A program made the translations under genes and the position numbers. From Streptomyces durocortorensis (GTDB lineage: Bacteria > Actinomycetota > Actinomycetes > Streptomycetales > Streptomycetaceae): DNA of 64,000 bases. Within the stretch, counting starts at the first letter, position 1, and each line of letters starts with the position of its first letter. Below the pieces are notes generated by a model. It was not told the DNA's origin. It saw nothing but the letters and a program-made list of their open reading frames with translations, and searched no databases. The DNA is taken from positions 6,944,001 to 7,008,000 of the forward strand of contig NZ_CP134500.1 of the NCBI RefSeq assembly GCF_031760065.1. The letters are read 5' to 3'. Positions 41,749-50,146 of this stretch are shown one piece after another.

Positions 41749-42420
41749 ATGAACACGCTCGCCGACACCTGGTCCTGGCTCACCACAGCCACTCACTGGT
41801 CCGGCCCGGACGGTGTCTGGCACCGGCTCGGCGAACACCTCTTCCTGACCGGCGTCTGCCTGCTCATCAGCTGTCTGATCGCCCTGCCCGTCGCCCTCGT
41901 CCTCGGACACCTCGGCAGGGGCGGCGCACTCGCCGTCAACCTCTCCAACATCGGCCGGGCCGTCCCCACCTTCGCCGTACTGGTCCTGCTGCTGCTCACG
42001 CCCATCGGCACGTACGGCCAGTGGCCGACGATCATCGCGCTGGTGCTGTTCGCCGTGCCGCCGCTCCTCACCAACGCCTACGTCGGGATGCGCGAGGTCG
42101 ACCGCGATGTCGTACGGGCGGCCCGGGGAATGGGCATGACCGGCCGCCAGATGCTGCTGGGCGTGGAACTGCCGCTCGCCCTCCCGCTGGTCCTCACCGG
42201 CGTACGGATCGCCGCCGTGCAGCTGGTCGCCACCGCCACCCTCGCCGCACTGGCGGGCGGCGGGGGACTGGGCCGGATCATCACCGCGGGCTTCAACCTC
42301 GCCTCCACCCCGCAGGTGGTGGCCGGGGCGATCCTGGTGGCCGTCTTCGCCCTCCTCGTCGAGAGCCTCTTCGAGGCCGGGCAGCGCCTCGTACCGCGGC
42401 GCGGACGGGAGGCCGCGTGA
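41749..42420 (+). CDS. Osmoprotectant ABC transporter permease, second subunit
   Basis: The 223-residue protein is a paralogue of the preceding permease, with SNIGRAVPTFAVLVLLL and the EAA loop VRAARGMGMTGRQMLLGVELPLALPLV. Two different permeases per transporter is the OpuC arrangement. Its ATG follows GGAGGCCGGG, 28 bases after the first permease stop. The binding-protein gene starts inside its last codon (GTGA). Confidence 0.88.
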   Translation: MNTLADTWSWLTTATHWSGPDGVWHRLGEHLFLTGVCLLISCLIALPVALVLGHLGRGGALAVNLSNIGRAVPTFAVLVLLLLTPIGTYGQWPTIIALVLFAVPPLLTNAYVGMREVDRDVVRAARGMGMTGRQMLLGVELPLALPLVLTGVRIAAVQLVATATLAALAGGGGLGRIITAGFNLASTPQVVAGAILVAVFALLVESLFEAGQRLVPRRGREAA

Positions 42421-43373
42421 GGCCCGCCAGCGCCCGCCGGGCCCTGGCCGCGCTGGCCCTCCTCACGGCGACGGCCTGCACCACGGGCCCCAGCCTGGAG
42501 AACCAGGGCGAGGTCACCGCACCGCCCGGCGACAGCAGGGAACTCACCGTCGGATCGGCCGGATTCACCGAGAGCGACCTGCTCGCCCAGATGTACGCCC
42601 TGCTCCTGGAGCACGCCGGATACTCCGCCGACATCATCTCCGTCACCAACCGGGAGATCTACGAACCCGCCCTGGAGAACGGCCAGATCGACGTCGTCGC
42701 GGAGTACGCGGCGACCTTCGCCGACTGGTTGAACGCCAAGGCCAACGGCGCCGACGCCACCCCCGTGGGATCGCCCGACCTGGCCGCCACCATGAAGGTG
42801 CTGCGCGCCCTCGCCGCCCCGCGCGGGCTGACCGTCCTCGACCCGGGCCGGGCCGTCGACCAGAACGCCTTCGCCGTCACCGCCGCGTACGCGAGGAAGC
42901 ACCGCCTGAAGACCCTCAGCGACCTGGGCGCCGCGCGGCTGCCCGTGCGGCTGGCGGCGGGCGACGAATGCGTGCAGCGGCCCTACTGCGCCCCCGGGCT
43001 GCGCAAGACGTACGGCATCGACATCGTCGCCGTCGACCCGAAGGGCGTCGGCACCACCCAGGCGAAGCAGGCGGTCCAGAACGGTCAGGACCAGATGGTG
43101 CTGACCACCACGACCGACGCCACGCTCGACCAGTTCGGCCTGGTCCTGCTGGAGGACGACAAGAACCTCCAGAACGCGGACTACGTGGTGCCCGTCGTCA
43201 ACCGTGCCCGCGCCGGGAGCACCGGGGTGCGCGATGCCCTCGACCGCCTCAACACCGTACTGACCACCGCCGACCTGGCATCGCTGAACGAGCAGGTCGA
43301 CAGCTGGCGCAGGCTGCCCGAGGACGTCGCGCGCACCTACCTGGAGTCGAAGGAACTCCTCCCGAAGGGCTGA
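42417..43373 (+). CDS. Osmoprotectant-binding lipoprotein (OpuCC/OpuAC-like)
   Basis: The 318-residue product has a lipoprotein signal (RRALAALALLTATACTTG) with the lipidated Cys near residue 20. The type II binding fold of the glycine-betaine family follows: ELTVGSAGFTESDLLAQMYALLLEHAGY, ENGQIDVVAEYAATF and YVVPVVNRA. It should present a compatible solute such as glycine betaine or choline to the two permeases. The GTG start overlaps the permease stop by 4 bases, so the three genes are cotranscribed. Confidence 0.88.
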   Translation: MRPASARRALAALALLTATACTTGPSLENQGEVTAPPGDSRELTVGSAGFTESDLLAQMYALLLEHAGYSADIISVTNREIYEPALENGQIDVVAEYAATFADWLNAKANGADATPVGSPDLAATMKVLRALAAPRGLTVLDPGRAVDQNAFAVTAAYARKHRLKTLSDLGAARLPVRLAAGDECVQRPYCAPGLRKTYGIDIVAVDPKGVGTTQAKQAVQNGQDQMVLTTTTDATLDQFGLVLLEDDKNLQNADYVVPVVNRARAGSTGVRDALDRLNTVLTTADLASLNEQVDSWRRLPEDVARTYLESKELLPKG

Positions 43374-43386
43374 GCGGCCCCGGAAC

Positions 43387-44301
43387 TCAGGAAGCGGTCG
43401 CGGCGGGAGCCGCCGGAGGCCAGGGCACCTCGGCCAGCAACGGCAGGATCTGCTCCTCCTCGTAGTCGAGGTGGGCGGTCAGCTCCTCGGTCATCCGGGT
43501 CAGTTCGGCACGGAAGCGGTCCGGCTCCGCGATGGCGACGTCGGCCAGCAGCGCGGAGAGGGCCGTCTGGACGGACGCGATGCCGCGGTGCTCCTCCCGC
43601 AGCCGGTCGAAGACCTCCCGCAGGTGCGGGTGGTACCCCTCCATCGCGGGGAACATATGGCCGTCCTCGGCCGTGTGATGGAAGTCCAGAGCCTGGCAGA
43701 ACGCCAGGCAGCGCTGCCGGATCTGGAGCCCGAGAGGCGGCGCGGGCGGCTCCCCGGCGTCCCGGTGGGCGGCCCGTGAGGCGAAGTGTGCCTCCGTCTC
43801 GGTGTGGACGTGGAGCAGTTGGGCGCGCAGCCAGGTGTGCACCTCCACGAGCTTGTCCGCGAGGGAGGTGACCGCGGGGGCCGTCGCCTCGGGACCGGGG
43901 AGTTCCAGGACCACGACCGGCAGCACCCGGTCGGTCGCCTCCTGGTACTCCGCGTACCCGGGCGCTTCGGCCACCACCCGGGCGAACAGCTCGTCGCGCA
44001 GGGCCCCTTCGGCGGGCACGGCGACGGTCTCGAACTCCTCTGCGCCCCACTCCACCCGGACGGACGGGCGGGCGAGGAGGTTGCGGTACCAGTCGGGGTG
44101 GCGCGGTGCGCCGAGGTCGGAGGCGACGACGAGCAGTCGGCGGCCGTCGCGTACGTATCCGAGCGGCGTGGTGTGCGGGGTGCCGGAGCGGGCGCCGGCG
44201 GTGGTGAGCAGGAGGAGGTCGGAGCCCTCGAAGGGGCCGCCGACCTTCCCGGCGTTGGCGCGGAACTCGTCGATGACGGACTGCTGGAAGGCAGGGGGCA
44301 T
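43387..44301 (-). CDS. Fusion of Ddn-like F420 nitroreductase-fold and hemerythrin domains
   Basis: The 304-residue protein joins two domains. Residues 1-135 are a DUF385/Ddn split-barrel: LLLTTAGARSGTPHTTPLGYV and PRHPDWYRNLLARPSVRVEWG, typical of deazaflavin (F420)-dependent reductases. Residues about 150-300 are a hemerythrin-like four-helix bundle with candidate iron ligands in HTWLRAQLLHVH, HHTAEDGHMFPAMEGYH, EEHRG and HLDYEEEQILP. A role in oxygen, nitric oxide or redox sensing or detoxification is inferred. GGAG lies 13 bases upstream. It separates the osmoprotectant operon from its ATPase. Confidence 0.85.
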   Translation of the reverse strand: MPPAFQQSVIDEFRANAGKVGGPFEGSDLLLLTTAGARSGTPHTTPLGYVRDGRRLLVVASDLGAPRHPDWYRNLLARPSVRVEWGAEEFETVAVPAEGALRDELFARVVAEAPGYAEYQEATDRVLPVVVLELPGPEATAPAVTSLADKLVEVHTWLRAQLLHVHTETEAHFASRAAHRDAGEPPAPPLGLQIRQRCLAFCQALDFHHTAEDGHMFPAMEGYHPHLREVFDRLREEHRGIASVQTALSALLADVAIAEPDRFRAELTRMTEELTAHLDYEEEQILPLLAEVPWPPAAPAATAS

Positions 44302-44569
44302 GGAGGTTCTGGGTCTCCTGGAAGGATGCGGGCGCACGAGGGCCCGGCAGACGGAACGGGGTGCATCACACGGGGGCGCGTCGGCGTGTACGCGCCCGGA
44401 GCGAACTGCTCAGGGCAGGTGGCTCAGCGGCAGGGGGCGATGAGTGTGCTCATGGCGGTGTCCCTGGAAGAAGGTGCTGGCTTGACTGCCGGCCGGCCCA
44501 GATCTCTTTGGCCGACGTCACGCTGCACGTGTCCCATCACAACCCGGGCCGTGCAGGTCTGTCAACGCG

Positions 44570-44989
44570 ATGGCCAAGAAGGGCAACGCGAGGACGGGCG
44601 ACGCCGGGACGGGCAACGCGGAAATGGCGTTGCCCGTACTGCGGAAGCCTGCGACTCTTCCGACCATGCCTGCCACACCTGTCATGCCTGCTGAACAGGA
44701 AACCCTTCAGCCGCTGTCACCGTCGCCGAGCCCTCGTACGCACCGCGTGGAGGCGCTCTTCTCGCACGGCCGCCTGGTCGCGATCCCGCGCAAGGAGGCC
44801 CGGCGGGAGCAGTTGCTCGTGCACCTCGCCGACACGCTGTTCGAGCGGGAGCGCTCGTACACCGAACGCGAGGTGAACGAGGCGCTGCTCACCGTCCACG
44901 AGGACTGCTCCGCGCTGCGCCGCTATCTGGTCGTCGCGGGACTGCTGGTCCGCCCCCGGGACGGCAGCAGCTACCGGCGAGGCCGCTGA
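44570..44989 (+). CDS. DUF2087 domain protein
   Basis: The last 80 residues form a DUF2087 domain: RVEALFSHGRLVAIPRKEARREQLLVHLAD, then ERERSYTEREVNEALLTVHEDCSALRRYLVVAGLL. The domain is winged-helix-like and often found with regulators; its role is unknown. The first 50 codons are low-complexity and include a partial direct repeat (GGGCAACGCG and variants). The real start may be a later ATG, at about 44630 or 44666. No clear ribosome binding site favours any one. Confidence 0.72.
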   Translation: MAKKGNARTGDAGTGNAEMALPVLRKPATLPTMPATPVMPAEQETLQPLSPSPSPRTHRVEALFSHGRLVAIPRKEARREQLLVHLADTLFERERSYTEREVNEALLTVHEDCSALRRYLVVAGLLVRPRDGSSYRRGR

Positions 44990-45108
44990 CCGTTCCCCTC
45001 CCTGATCCTGAGAAGTCGTCTGCCGGACACGCGAGCTGGCGCACCACCACCTGGGGGCGCCGGCCCGTCGCCGGCCCGCCCCCTGCTTCGATGATGACGG
45101 GACAGCCC

Positions 45109-46272
45109 TTACGCGTCCGCCACCGAGTCGAAGTCCACCTCCTCGCGCGCCACGCCCTGCGCGTCCGCGTCCACCGACCGGCGCAGCGCTTCGTGCAGCT
45201 TGGCCGGGGTGAGCACCCCGAGGAACCGTGCCCCGTCCAGCACCGCCACCCACCCCGCGTCGTGCTGGAGCATCTCGCTGAACGCCTGCTTCAACGGGGC
45301 CCCGACCGGCACCCACGCGTCCATCCGGCGGGCCAGGGTGCCCACCGTCGCCCGTTCCCCGGCCGCCCGCAGCACGTCCGTGGCGACCCAGCCGTGCAGC
45401 TCGCCCGAGCCGCCGAGGACCACCGCCCACCGGGCCCCCGCCGCGACCAGCCGGGCAGCCGCGTCGCCGGCGGGCTCCTCCAGCCGGGCCACGGGCGGCT
45501 CCTCCAGGTCCTCCGGTTCGATCGCGGTGACCGACAGCCGCTTCAGACCCCGGTCGGAGCCGACGAACCGGGCGACGTACGGGGTCGCCGGAGTGCCGAG
45601 CACGGCGGCCGGGGTGTCGAACTGCTCGATGCGCCCCTCCCCGTACACCGCGATCCGGTCGCCCATCCGCACCGCTTCCTCGATGTCGTGCGTCACCATG
45701 AGCACCGTCTTGCGCACCCGCTGCTGGAGGCTCAGGAACTCGTTCTGCAGCCGCTCCCGCACCACCGGGTCCACCGCTCCGAACGGTTCGTCCATCAGCA
45801 GCACCGGCGGATCGGCGGCGAGCGCCCGCGCCACGCCGACCCGCTGCCGCTGGCCGCCGGAGAGCTGCGCCGGATAGCGCGAGCCGTACGTCGCCGGGTC
45901 CAGGCCCACCAGGTCCAGCAGCTCCGCCGCCCGCTCCCGGGCCCGTGCGCGCTTCCAGCCGACCAGTGCCGGGACGGTCGCGGTGTTGTCCAGGACGGTC
46001 CGGTGCGGGAAGAGGCCGACCTGCTGGATCACATAGCCGATGCGGCGACGCAGCTTGACCGGATCGGTCCCGGCGATGTCCTCGCCGTCCACCAGGATGC
46101 GGCCCGAGGTCGGCTCGATCAGCCGGTTCACCATCATCATCGTGGTCGTCTTGCCGCAGCCGGACGGCCCCACCAGCGTCACCAGCTCGCCCTCGTCCAC
46201 CTCGAAGGACAGCCCGTCGACCGCCGTCGTCCCGTCCGGGTAGACCTTGCCGACCTGCTCGAACCGGATCAT
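45109..46272 (-). CDS. Osmoprotectant ABC transporter ATPase with CBS domains
   Basis: The 387-residue protein has the OpuCA/ProV architecture: an ABC domain (Walker A GPSGCGKTT near 36-44, signature LSGGQRQR, Walker B VLLMDEPFGAVD) and a C-terminal tandem CBS pair (AVVLGGSGELHGWVATDVL; AGWVAVLDGARFLGVLTP). CBS domains in this family sense ionic strength and gate transport. It is the only candidate ATPase for the three-gene osmoprotectant operon on the plus strand, so the transporter is split between two transcripts. The region upstream carries five 24-bp repeats. Confidence 0.9.
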   Translation of the reverse strand: MIRFEQVGKVYPDGTTAVDGLSFEVDEGELVTLVGPSGCGKTTTMMMVNRLIEPTSGRILVDGEDIAGTDPVKLRRRIGYVIQQVGLFPHRTVLDNTATVPALVGWKRARARERAAELLDLVGLDPATYGSRYPAQLSGGQRQRVGVARALAADPPVLLMDEPFGAVDPVVRERLQNEFLSLQQRVRKTVLMVTHDIEEAVRMGDRIAVYGEGRIEQFDTPAAVLGTPATPYVARFVGSDRGLKRLSVTAIEPEDLEEPPVARLEEPAGDAAARLVAAGARWAVVLGGSGELHGWVATDVLRAAGERATVGTLARRMDAWVPVGAPLKQAFSEMLQHDAGWVAVLDGARFLGVLTPAKLHEALRRSVDADAQGVAREEVDFDSVADA

Positions 46273-46319
46273 GTCTGCACGCTAGGAGTGCCCCGGCCGC
46301 CGCGCACACGGGCCGGGAC

Positions 46320-46437
46320 CGTACGGGGCACGGCCGCCTCCGCCGTACGATCCCGCGCCGCCTCCGCCGTACGGGTCACGGCTCCCACCTCCGTACGGCC
46401 CTGGCTCCCACTGCCGTACGGGCGCGGCCCCTTCGCC
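46320..46437. repeat. Five degenerate 24-bp repeats, each with a CGTACG palindrome
   Basis: CGTACG begins at 46320, 46344, 46368, 46392 and 46415, a spacing of 24, 24, 24 and 23 bases. Between them lie related stretches such as GGGCACGGCCGCCTCCGC. The array fills most of the gap between the divergent osmoprotectant ATPase and iminopeptidase genes and could be a regulatory array or a decayed minisatellite. Confidence 0.85.
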
Positions 46438-46509
46438 GACCGGCCGTGGGCCTGTGCTGAACTGGGCCTTTCGCCCGGATCAGCCCGCACCCCGGATTCA
46501 GGAGTTCCC

Positions 46510-47805
46510 GTGAGCAGTTACCGGCAGCCCGGTGTCGTCCTCACCGACCGGCGTTTCACCGTGCCCCTGGACCACAGCGACCCCGGCGGCGAGCAGATCG
46601 AGGTCTACGGCCGGGAGGCGGTGGCGGCCTCCCGGGCCGGTGACGAGCTGCCCTGGCTGGTCTACCTGGAGGGCGGCCCCGGCTTCGGCGCGCGCCGGTT
46701 CGTCGGCACGGAGGCCTGGCTCGGCCGCGCCCTGCGCGAGTTCCGGGTCCTCCTCCTCGACCAGCGCGGCACCGGACTGTCCACCCCCGCCAACCGGCAG
46801 ACCCTGCCGCTGCGCGGCGGCCCGCGCGAACAGGCCGACTACCTCGCCCACTTCCGCTCCGACTCCATCGTCCGCGACTGCGAGCTGATCCGGCCGCGGC
46901 TCACCGGCGGAGGACCCTGGACGGTCCTCGGGCAGTCCTTCGGCGGGTTCTGCGCCGTCCGTTATCTCTCCTCGGCGCCCGAGGGCCTCGCGGCGGCCCT
47001 CATCACCGGTGGGCTGCCCTCGCTGGACGCCCACGCGGACGACGTCTACCGGGCCGCGTACCCCCGTATCGAACGCAAGGTCGCCGCCCACTACGCCCGC
47101 TACCCGCAGGACGTCGAGCGCGCCCGCGCCATCGCCGCGTACCTCGCCGAACACCGGCCCGAGAGTGCCGGACACCGGCTGACGCCCGAGGGCTTCCAGT
47201 CGCTCGGCATCCTGCTGGGCTCGGGCAGCGGCAGCCACCAGCTCCACTACCTGCTGGAGAACGCCTTCGTCCGCACCCCGCACGGCACGGAACTCTCCGA
47301 CACCTTCCAGGAGGCCCTGCGCACCGCCACGTCCTTTGCCGGGCACCCCCTGTACGCCCTGCTGCACGAGGCCATCTACGGGCAGGGCGAACGCGCCACG
47401 GCCTGGTCCGCCGAACGCGTACGGGCCGACTTCCCGCAGTTCGACGCGGCGGCCGCGCTGAAGGGCGACGGGCCCCTCCTCCTCACCGGCGAGACCATCC
47501 ACCCCTGGCACTTCGACGTCGACCCGGCGCTGCGCCCGCTGCGCGAGACCGCCGAACTCCTCGCGCGGCGCACGGACTGGCCCGTCCTCTACGACCCCGA
47601 GCGGCTCGCCGCCAACGAGGTCCCCGCCGCGGCGGCCGTCTACCACGACGACATGTACGTCGATACCGCCGACTCGCTGCGCACGGCGGCGGCGATCCGG
47701 GGGCTGCGCACCTGGGTCACCAACGAGTACGAGCACGACGGGGTGCGCGCGGGCGGCCCCCGGGTGCTCGACCGGCTGCTCGCGCTGGTGCGGGGTGAGG
47801 CCTGA
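46510..47805 (+). CDS. Proline iminopeptidase-like alpha/beta hydrolase
   Basis: This 431-residue S33-family peptidase would release N-terminal proline. The oxyanion motif EGGPG (about 54-58), DQRGTG, the nucleophile Ser143 in GQSFGGF and the late histidine motif EYEHDGVR are visible. A long cap domain (about 190-340) lies between. No signal peptide is present, so it is cytosolic. The GTG start follows GGAG by 5 bases. Confidence 0.9.
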   Translation: MSSYRQPGVVLTDRRFTVPLDHSDPGGEQIEVYGREAVAASRAGDELPWLVYLEGGPGFGARRFVGTEAWLGRALREFRVLLLDQRGTGLSTPANRQTLPLRGGPREQADYLAHFRSDSIVRDCELIRPRLTGGGPWTVLGQSFGGFCAVRYLSSAPEGLAAALITGGLPSLDAHADDVYRAAYPRIERKVAAHYARYPQDVERARAIAAYLAEHRPESAGHRLTPEGFQSLGILLGSGSGSHQLHYLLENAFVRTPHGTELSDTFQEALRTATSFAGHPLYALLHEAIYGQGERATAWSAERVRADFPQFDAAAALKGDGPLLLTGETIHPWHFDVDPALRPLRETAELLARRTDWPVLYDPERLAANEVPAAAAVYHDDMYVDTADSLRTAAAIRGLRTWVTNEYEHDGVRAGGPRVLDRLLALVRGEA

Positions 47806-47853
47806 CCGCACGGCCGGGGCCGTCCGGGGGGCCCGCGCGGCACTGCCCCCGGA

Positions 47854-48426
47854 TCAGCGCTGGAGCGCCTCCAGGGTGGCGTCCAGGTCGGTGGCCGAGC
47901 GCGGGGCCCGGTTGTACGGCAGCTTCGAGAGGACCGAGGCCATCCCGCAGGTGTTGCTGACCGCCGAGTAGACGAGGCCCGTGCCGATGCCGGCGGACAG
48001 CCAGCGCGCCGCCGGGTAGCGGACGCCCGCCGCGAGACCGGCCACCACCAGTGAGCCCGCGACGAGCCGCACCTGACGCTCCATGGGCCAGGTGGTGCGC
48101 GCGCCCTCGGGGCGGTCCAGGCCGCGGCCGTCGCCCTGCCAGGCCGAGGTGCCGCCGGTCAGGGTCGCGGCCTCGATGTCCGCGCCCGCGAGGATCTCGC
48201 AGGCCCGCGTGGAGCGGACCCCGGAGGCGCACACCACCAGCAGCGAACCGCGCGCCGAGGCGGACTTGAGGGCGGGCAGCGCGTCGGGAAGCTTGTCGAG
48301 CGGGATGTTCAGGGCGCCGGGCACATGTCCCGCCGCGTACTCGCCGGGAGCCCGCACGTCGATGACGGTGAACTCCTCCAAGCGGGCTGCGGCCTGGGCG
48401 GGGGAGAGAGATGCGGGGCTGGTCAC
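47854..48426 (-). CDS. Rhodanese with C-terminal DUF2892 membrane domain
   Basis: The 190-residue protein has an N-terminal rhodanese domain (VIDVRAPGEYAAGHVPGALNIPLD; catalytic Cys66 in VVCASGVRS) and a C-terminal two-helix DUF2892 segment (VRLVAGSLVVAGLAAGVRY; SAGIGTGLVYSAVSNTCGMA). It would transfer sulfane sulfur at the membrane. It converges on the iminopeptidase gene with about 48 bases between stops. The start codon follows GGAAT weakly. Confidence 0.9.
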   Translation of the reverse strand: MTSPASLSPAQAAARLEEFTVIDVRAPGEYAAGHVPGALNIPLDKLPDALPALKSASARGSLLVVCASGVRSTRACEILAGADIEAATLTGGTSAWQGDGRGLDRPEGARTTWPMERQVRLVAGSLVVAGLAAGVRYPAARWLSAGIGTGLVYSAVSNTCGMASVLSKLPYNRAPRSATDLDATLEALQR

Positions 48427-48619
48427 GAGCGGGATTCCTTTCGTTCACCGGGGCTGCGCGAGAGGGCAGGGACTCTACACGTGAGTCCAGCACCGAGGGG
48501 CGGTCCCGCGTTCCGTATCCGGGCCATGGGAGGCGCGCCCCCTGGGTCCCTGCCGAGAAGCCCGGCCGGACTTCGGGTGCCGTACTCCGGGCCCCGAGGC
48601 CCGTGGGTAGCCTGCCGGT

Positions 48620-49354
48620 ATGACGCAGCATCGACTCGAACCCATGCCCGCCGACTGGCAGCGCGCCCTGGCCGTGGTCGCGCACCCCGACGACCTGGAG
48701 TACGGCGCTGCCGCCGCCGTGGCGGAGTGGACCGACGGCGGCCGCGAGGTCGTCTACCTCCTGGCCAGCCGGGGCGAGGCCGGGATCGACACCCTCCCGC
48801 CGGAGGAGTGCGCTCCGGTACGGGAGCGGGAGCAGCGGGCCAGTGCCGCCGTCGTCGGCGTACGGACGGTTGAGTTCCTCGACCACCGCGACGGAGTGAT
48901 CGAGTACGGCATCGGGCTGCGCCGCGACATCGCCGCGGCCGTCCGGCGCCACCGCCCCGAGCTGGTGGTCACCCTCAACCACCGGGACACCTGGGGCGGG
49001 GTCGCCTGGAACACCCCGGACCACCGTGCGGTCGGGCGCGCCACGCTGGACGCGGTGGCGGACGCGGGCAACCGCTGGATCTTCCCGGAACTGGCCGAGC
49101 AGGGCCTCCAGCCGTGGAACGGGGTGCGCTGGACGGCCGTGGCGGGCAGCGACCGGCCCACCCACGCGGTCGACGCCACGGCGGGCTTCGAACGCTCGGT
49201 CCGGTCTCTGCTGGAGCACCGCGCCTACATCGAGGCGCTGACGCAGGAGGACCCGGAGCGGTACTGCCGGTCCTTCCTGGAAGGCATGGTCGGGGGCGCC
49301 GCGGAGCGGTTCGACGGCCGGCCGGCGGTCACCTTCGAGGTCTTCGCCCACTGA
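48620..49354 (+). CDS. PIG-L family N-acetylglucosaminyl deacetylase-like protein
   Basis: The 244-residue protein has the PIG-L zinc motif AHPDDLEYG (His22, Asp24, Asp25) and later NTPDHRAVGRATLDAV with the third ligand. In actinomycetes the family includes MshB and Mca of mycothiol metabolism; this member lacks specific features of either, so the substrate is open. It appears to be monocistronic, with a strong promoter-like stretch beyond its 3' end that belongs to the next gene. Confidence 0.88.
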   Translation: MTQHRLEPMPADWQRALAVVAHPDDLEYGAAAAVAEWTDGGREVVYLLASRGEAGIDTLPPEECAPVREREQRASAAVVGVRTVEFLDHRDGVIEYGIGLRRDIAAAVRRHRPELVVTLNHRDTWGGVAWNTPDHRAVGRATLDAVADAGNRWIFPELAEQGLQPWNGVRWTAVAGSDRPTHAVDATAGFERSVRSLLEHRAYIEALTQEDPERYCRSFLEGMVGGAAERFDGRPAVTFEVFAH

Positions 49355-49379
49355 GCGGGCCAGAAACGCTGTTCCCGCA

Positions 49380-49408
49380 TTGACAAACCGGCTTGCCGAT
49401 TCTGCAAT
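49380..49408 (+). promoter_or_regulatory. Promoter of the XRE-cupin gene, predicted leaderless transcript
   Basis: TTGACA (49380-49385) and TGCAAT (49403-49408) are 17 bases apart, a good sigma-70 type pair. Transcription would begin about base 49415, which is the A of the gene's ATG. Two short palindromes, CGGCTTGCCG in the spacer and GCAATTGC over the -10, could bind the regulator itself. Confidence 0.7.
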
Positions 49409-49414
49409 TGCGAT

Positions 49415-50020
49415 ATGAAGGAACACGACCGGGACGATCCGGAACTCGAAGCGGTGCTCTCCGGCGTCGGCCCCAGGCTGCGCCGTCTGCGCAAGGATCG
49501 CGGAGTCACCCTCTCCGCGCTCTCGGACGCCACCGGAATCTCCGTCTCCACGCTCTCCCGGCTGGAGTCCGGCGGTCGCCGCCCCAGCCTTGAGCTGATG
49601 CTTCCCATCGCCCGCGCCCACGAGGTGCCGCTCGACGACCTGGTGGGCGCTCCCGCGGTCGGCGACCCCCGGGTACGGGCCGCGCCGATCGTGCAGCACG
49701 GCCGGACGATGGTGCCGCTGACCGCCCGTCCCGGCGGGCTCCAGGCGTACAAGATGATCCAGGAGCCCGGCAGCGGCGAGGCGCCGGAGCAGCGCACGCA
49801 CGAGGGGTACGAGTGGCTGTTCGTGCTGTCCGGGAAGCTCCGGCTGCTGCTGGCCGAACACGATCTGGTGCTGGAGCCGGGGGAGGCCGCCGAGTTCGAC
49901 ACGCGGCTGCCGCACTGGTTCGGACCGGCGGAGGGCAAGCCGGTGGAGTTTCTCAGTCTCTTCGGCCCGCAGGGTGAGCGCATGCACGTGCGGGCGAAGC
50001 CGAAGCCGAAGCGGGGCTGA
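49415..50020 (+). CDS. XRE-type regulator with C-terminal cupin domain
   Basis: The 201-residue protein has a helix-turn-helix (about 18-72: RLRRLRKDRGVTLSALSDATGISVSTLSRLESGGRRPSLELML) and a cupin ligand-binding domain (about 85-195: QRTHEGYEWLFVLSGKLRLLLAEHDLVLEPGEAAEFDTRLPHWF). Such XRE-cupin proteins commonly control small-molecule catabolism genes nearby. It lies upstream of the oxidoreductase/acyl-CoA dehydrogenase operon and might regulate it. It ends in a Lys-Pro repeat tail (KPKPKRG). No ribosome binding site precedes the ATG; see the promoter entry. Confidence 0.92.
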   Translation: MKEHDRDDPELEAVLSGVGPRLRRLRKDRGVTLSALSDATGISVSTLSRLESGGRRPSLELMLPIARAHEVPLDDLVGAPAVGDPRVRAAPIVQHGRTMVPLTARPGGLQAYKMIQEPGSGEAPEQRTHEGYEWLFVLSGKLRLLLAEHDLVLEPGEAAEFDTRLPHWFGPAEGKPVEFLSLFGPQGERMHVRAKPKPKRG

Positions 50021-50146
50021 GGAGTCCCGCCGTCGGCGGTGAGAAGGTGTTCCCAGACGAGCAAGCGACCGCTTAGTATGCGCCGGAGCAGTGGTAATGC
50101 CGACAGCGGCAGCGGTTCGATGCCGACAGTGTTGTGGAGGCCCCTC

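Noticed and set aside
46269..46490. A 73-codon minus-strand frame ending in an ATGA overlap with the osmoprotectant ATPase start
   Set aside because: The frame follows the 24-bp repeat array, codon bias is poor and no ribosome binding site is present; the overlap is probably chance.
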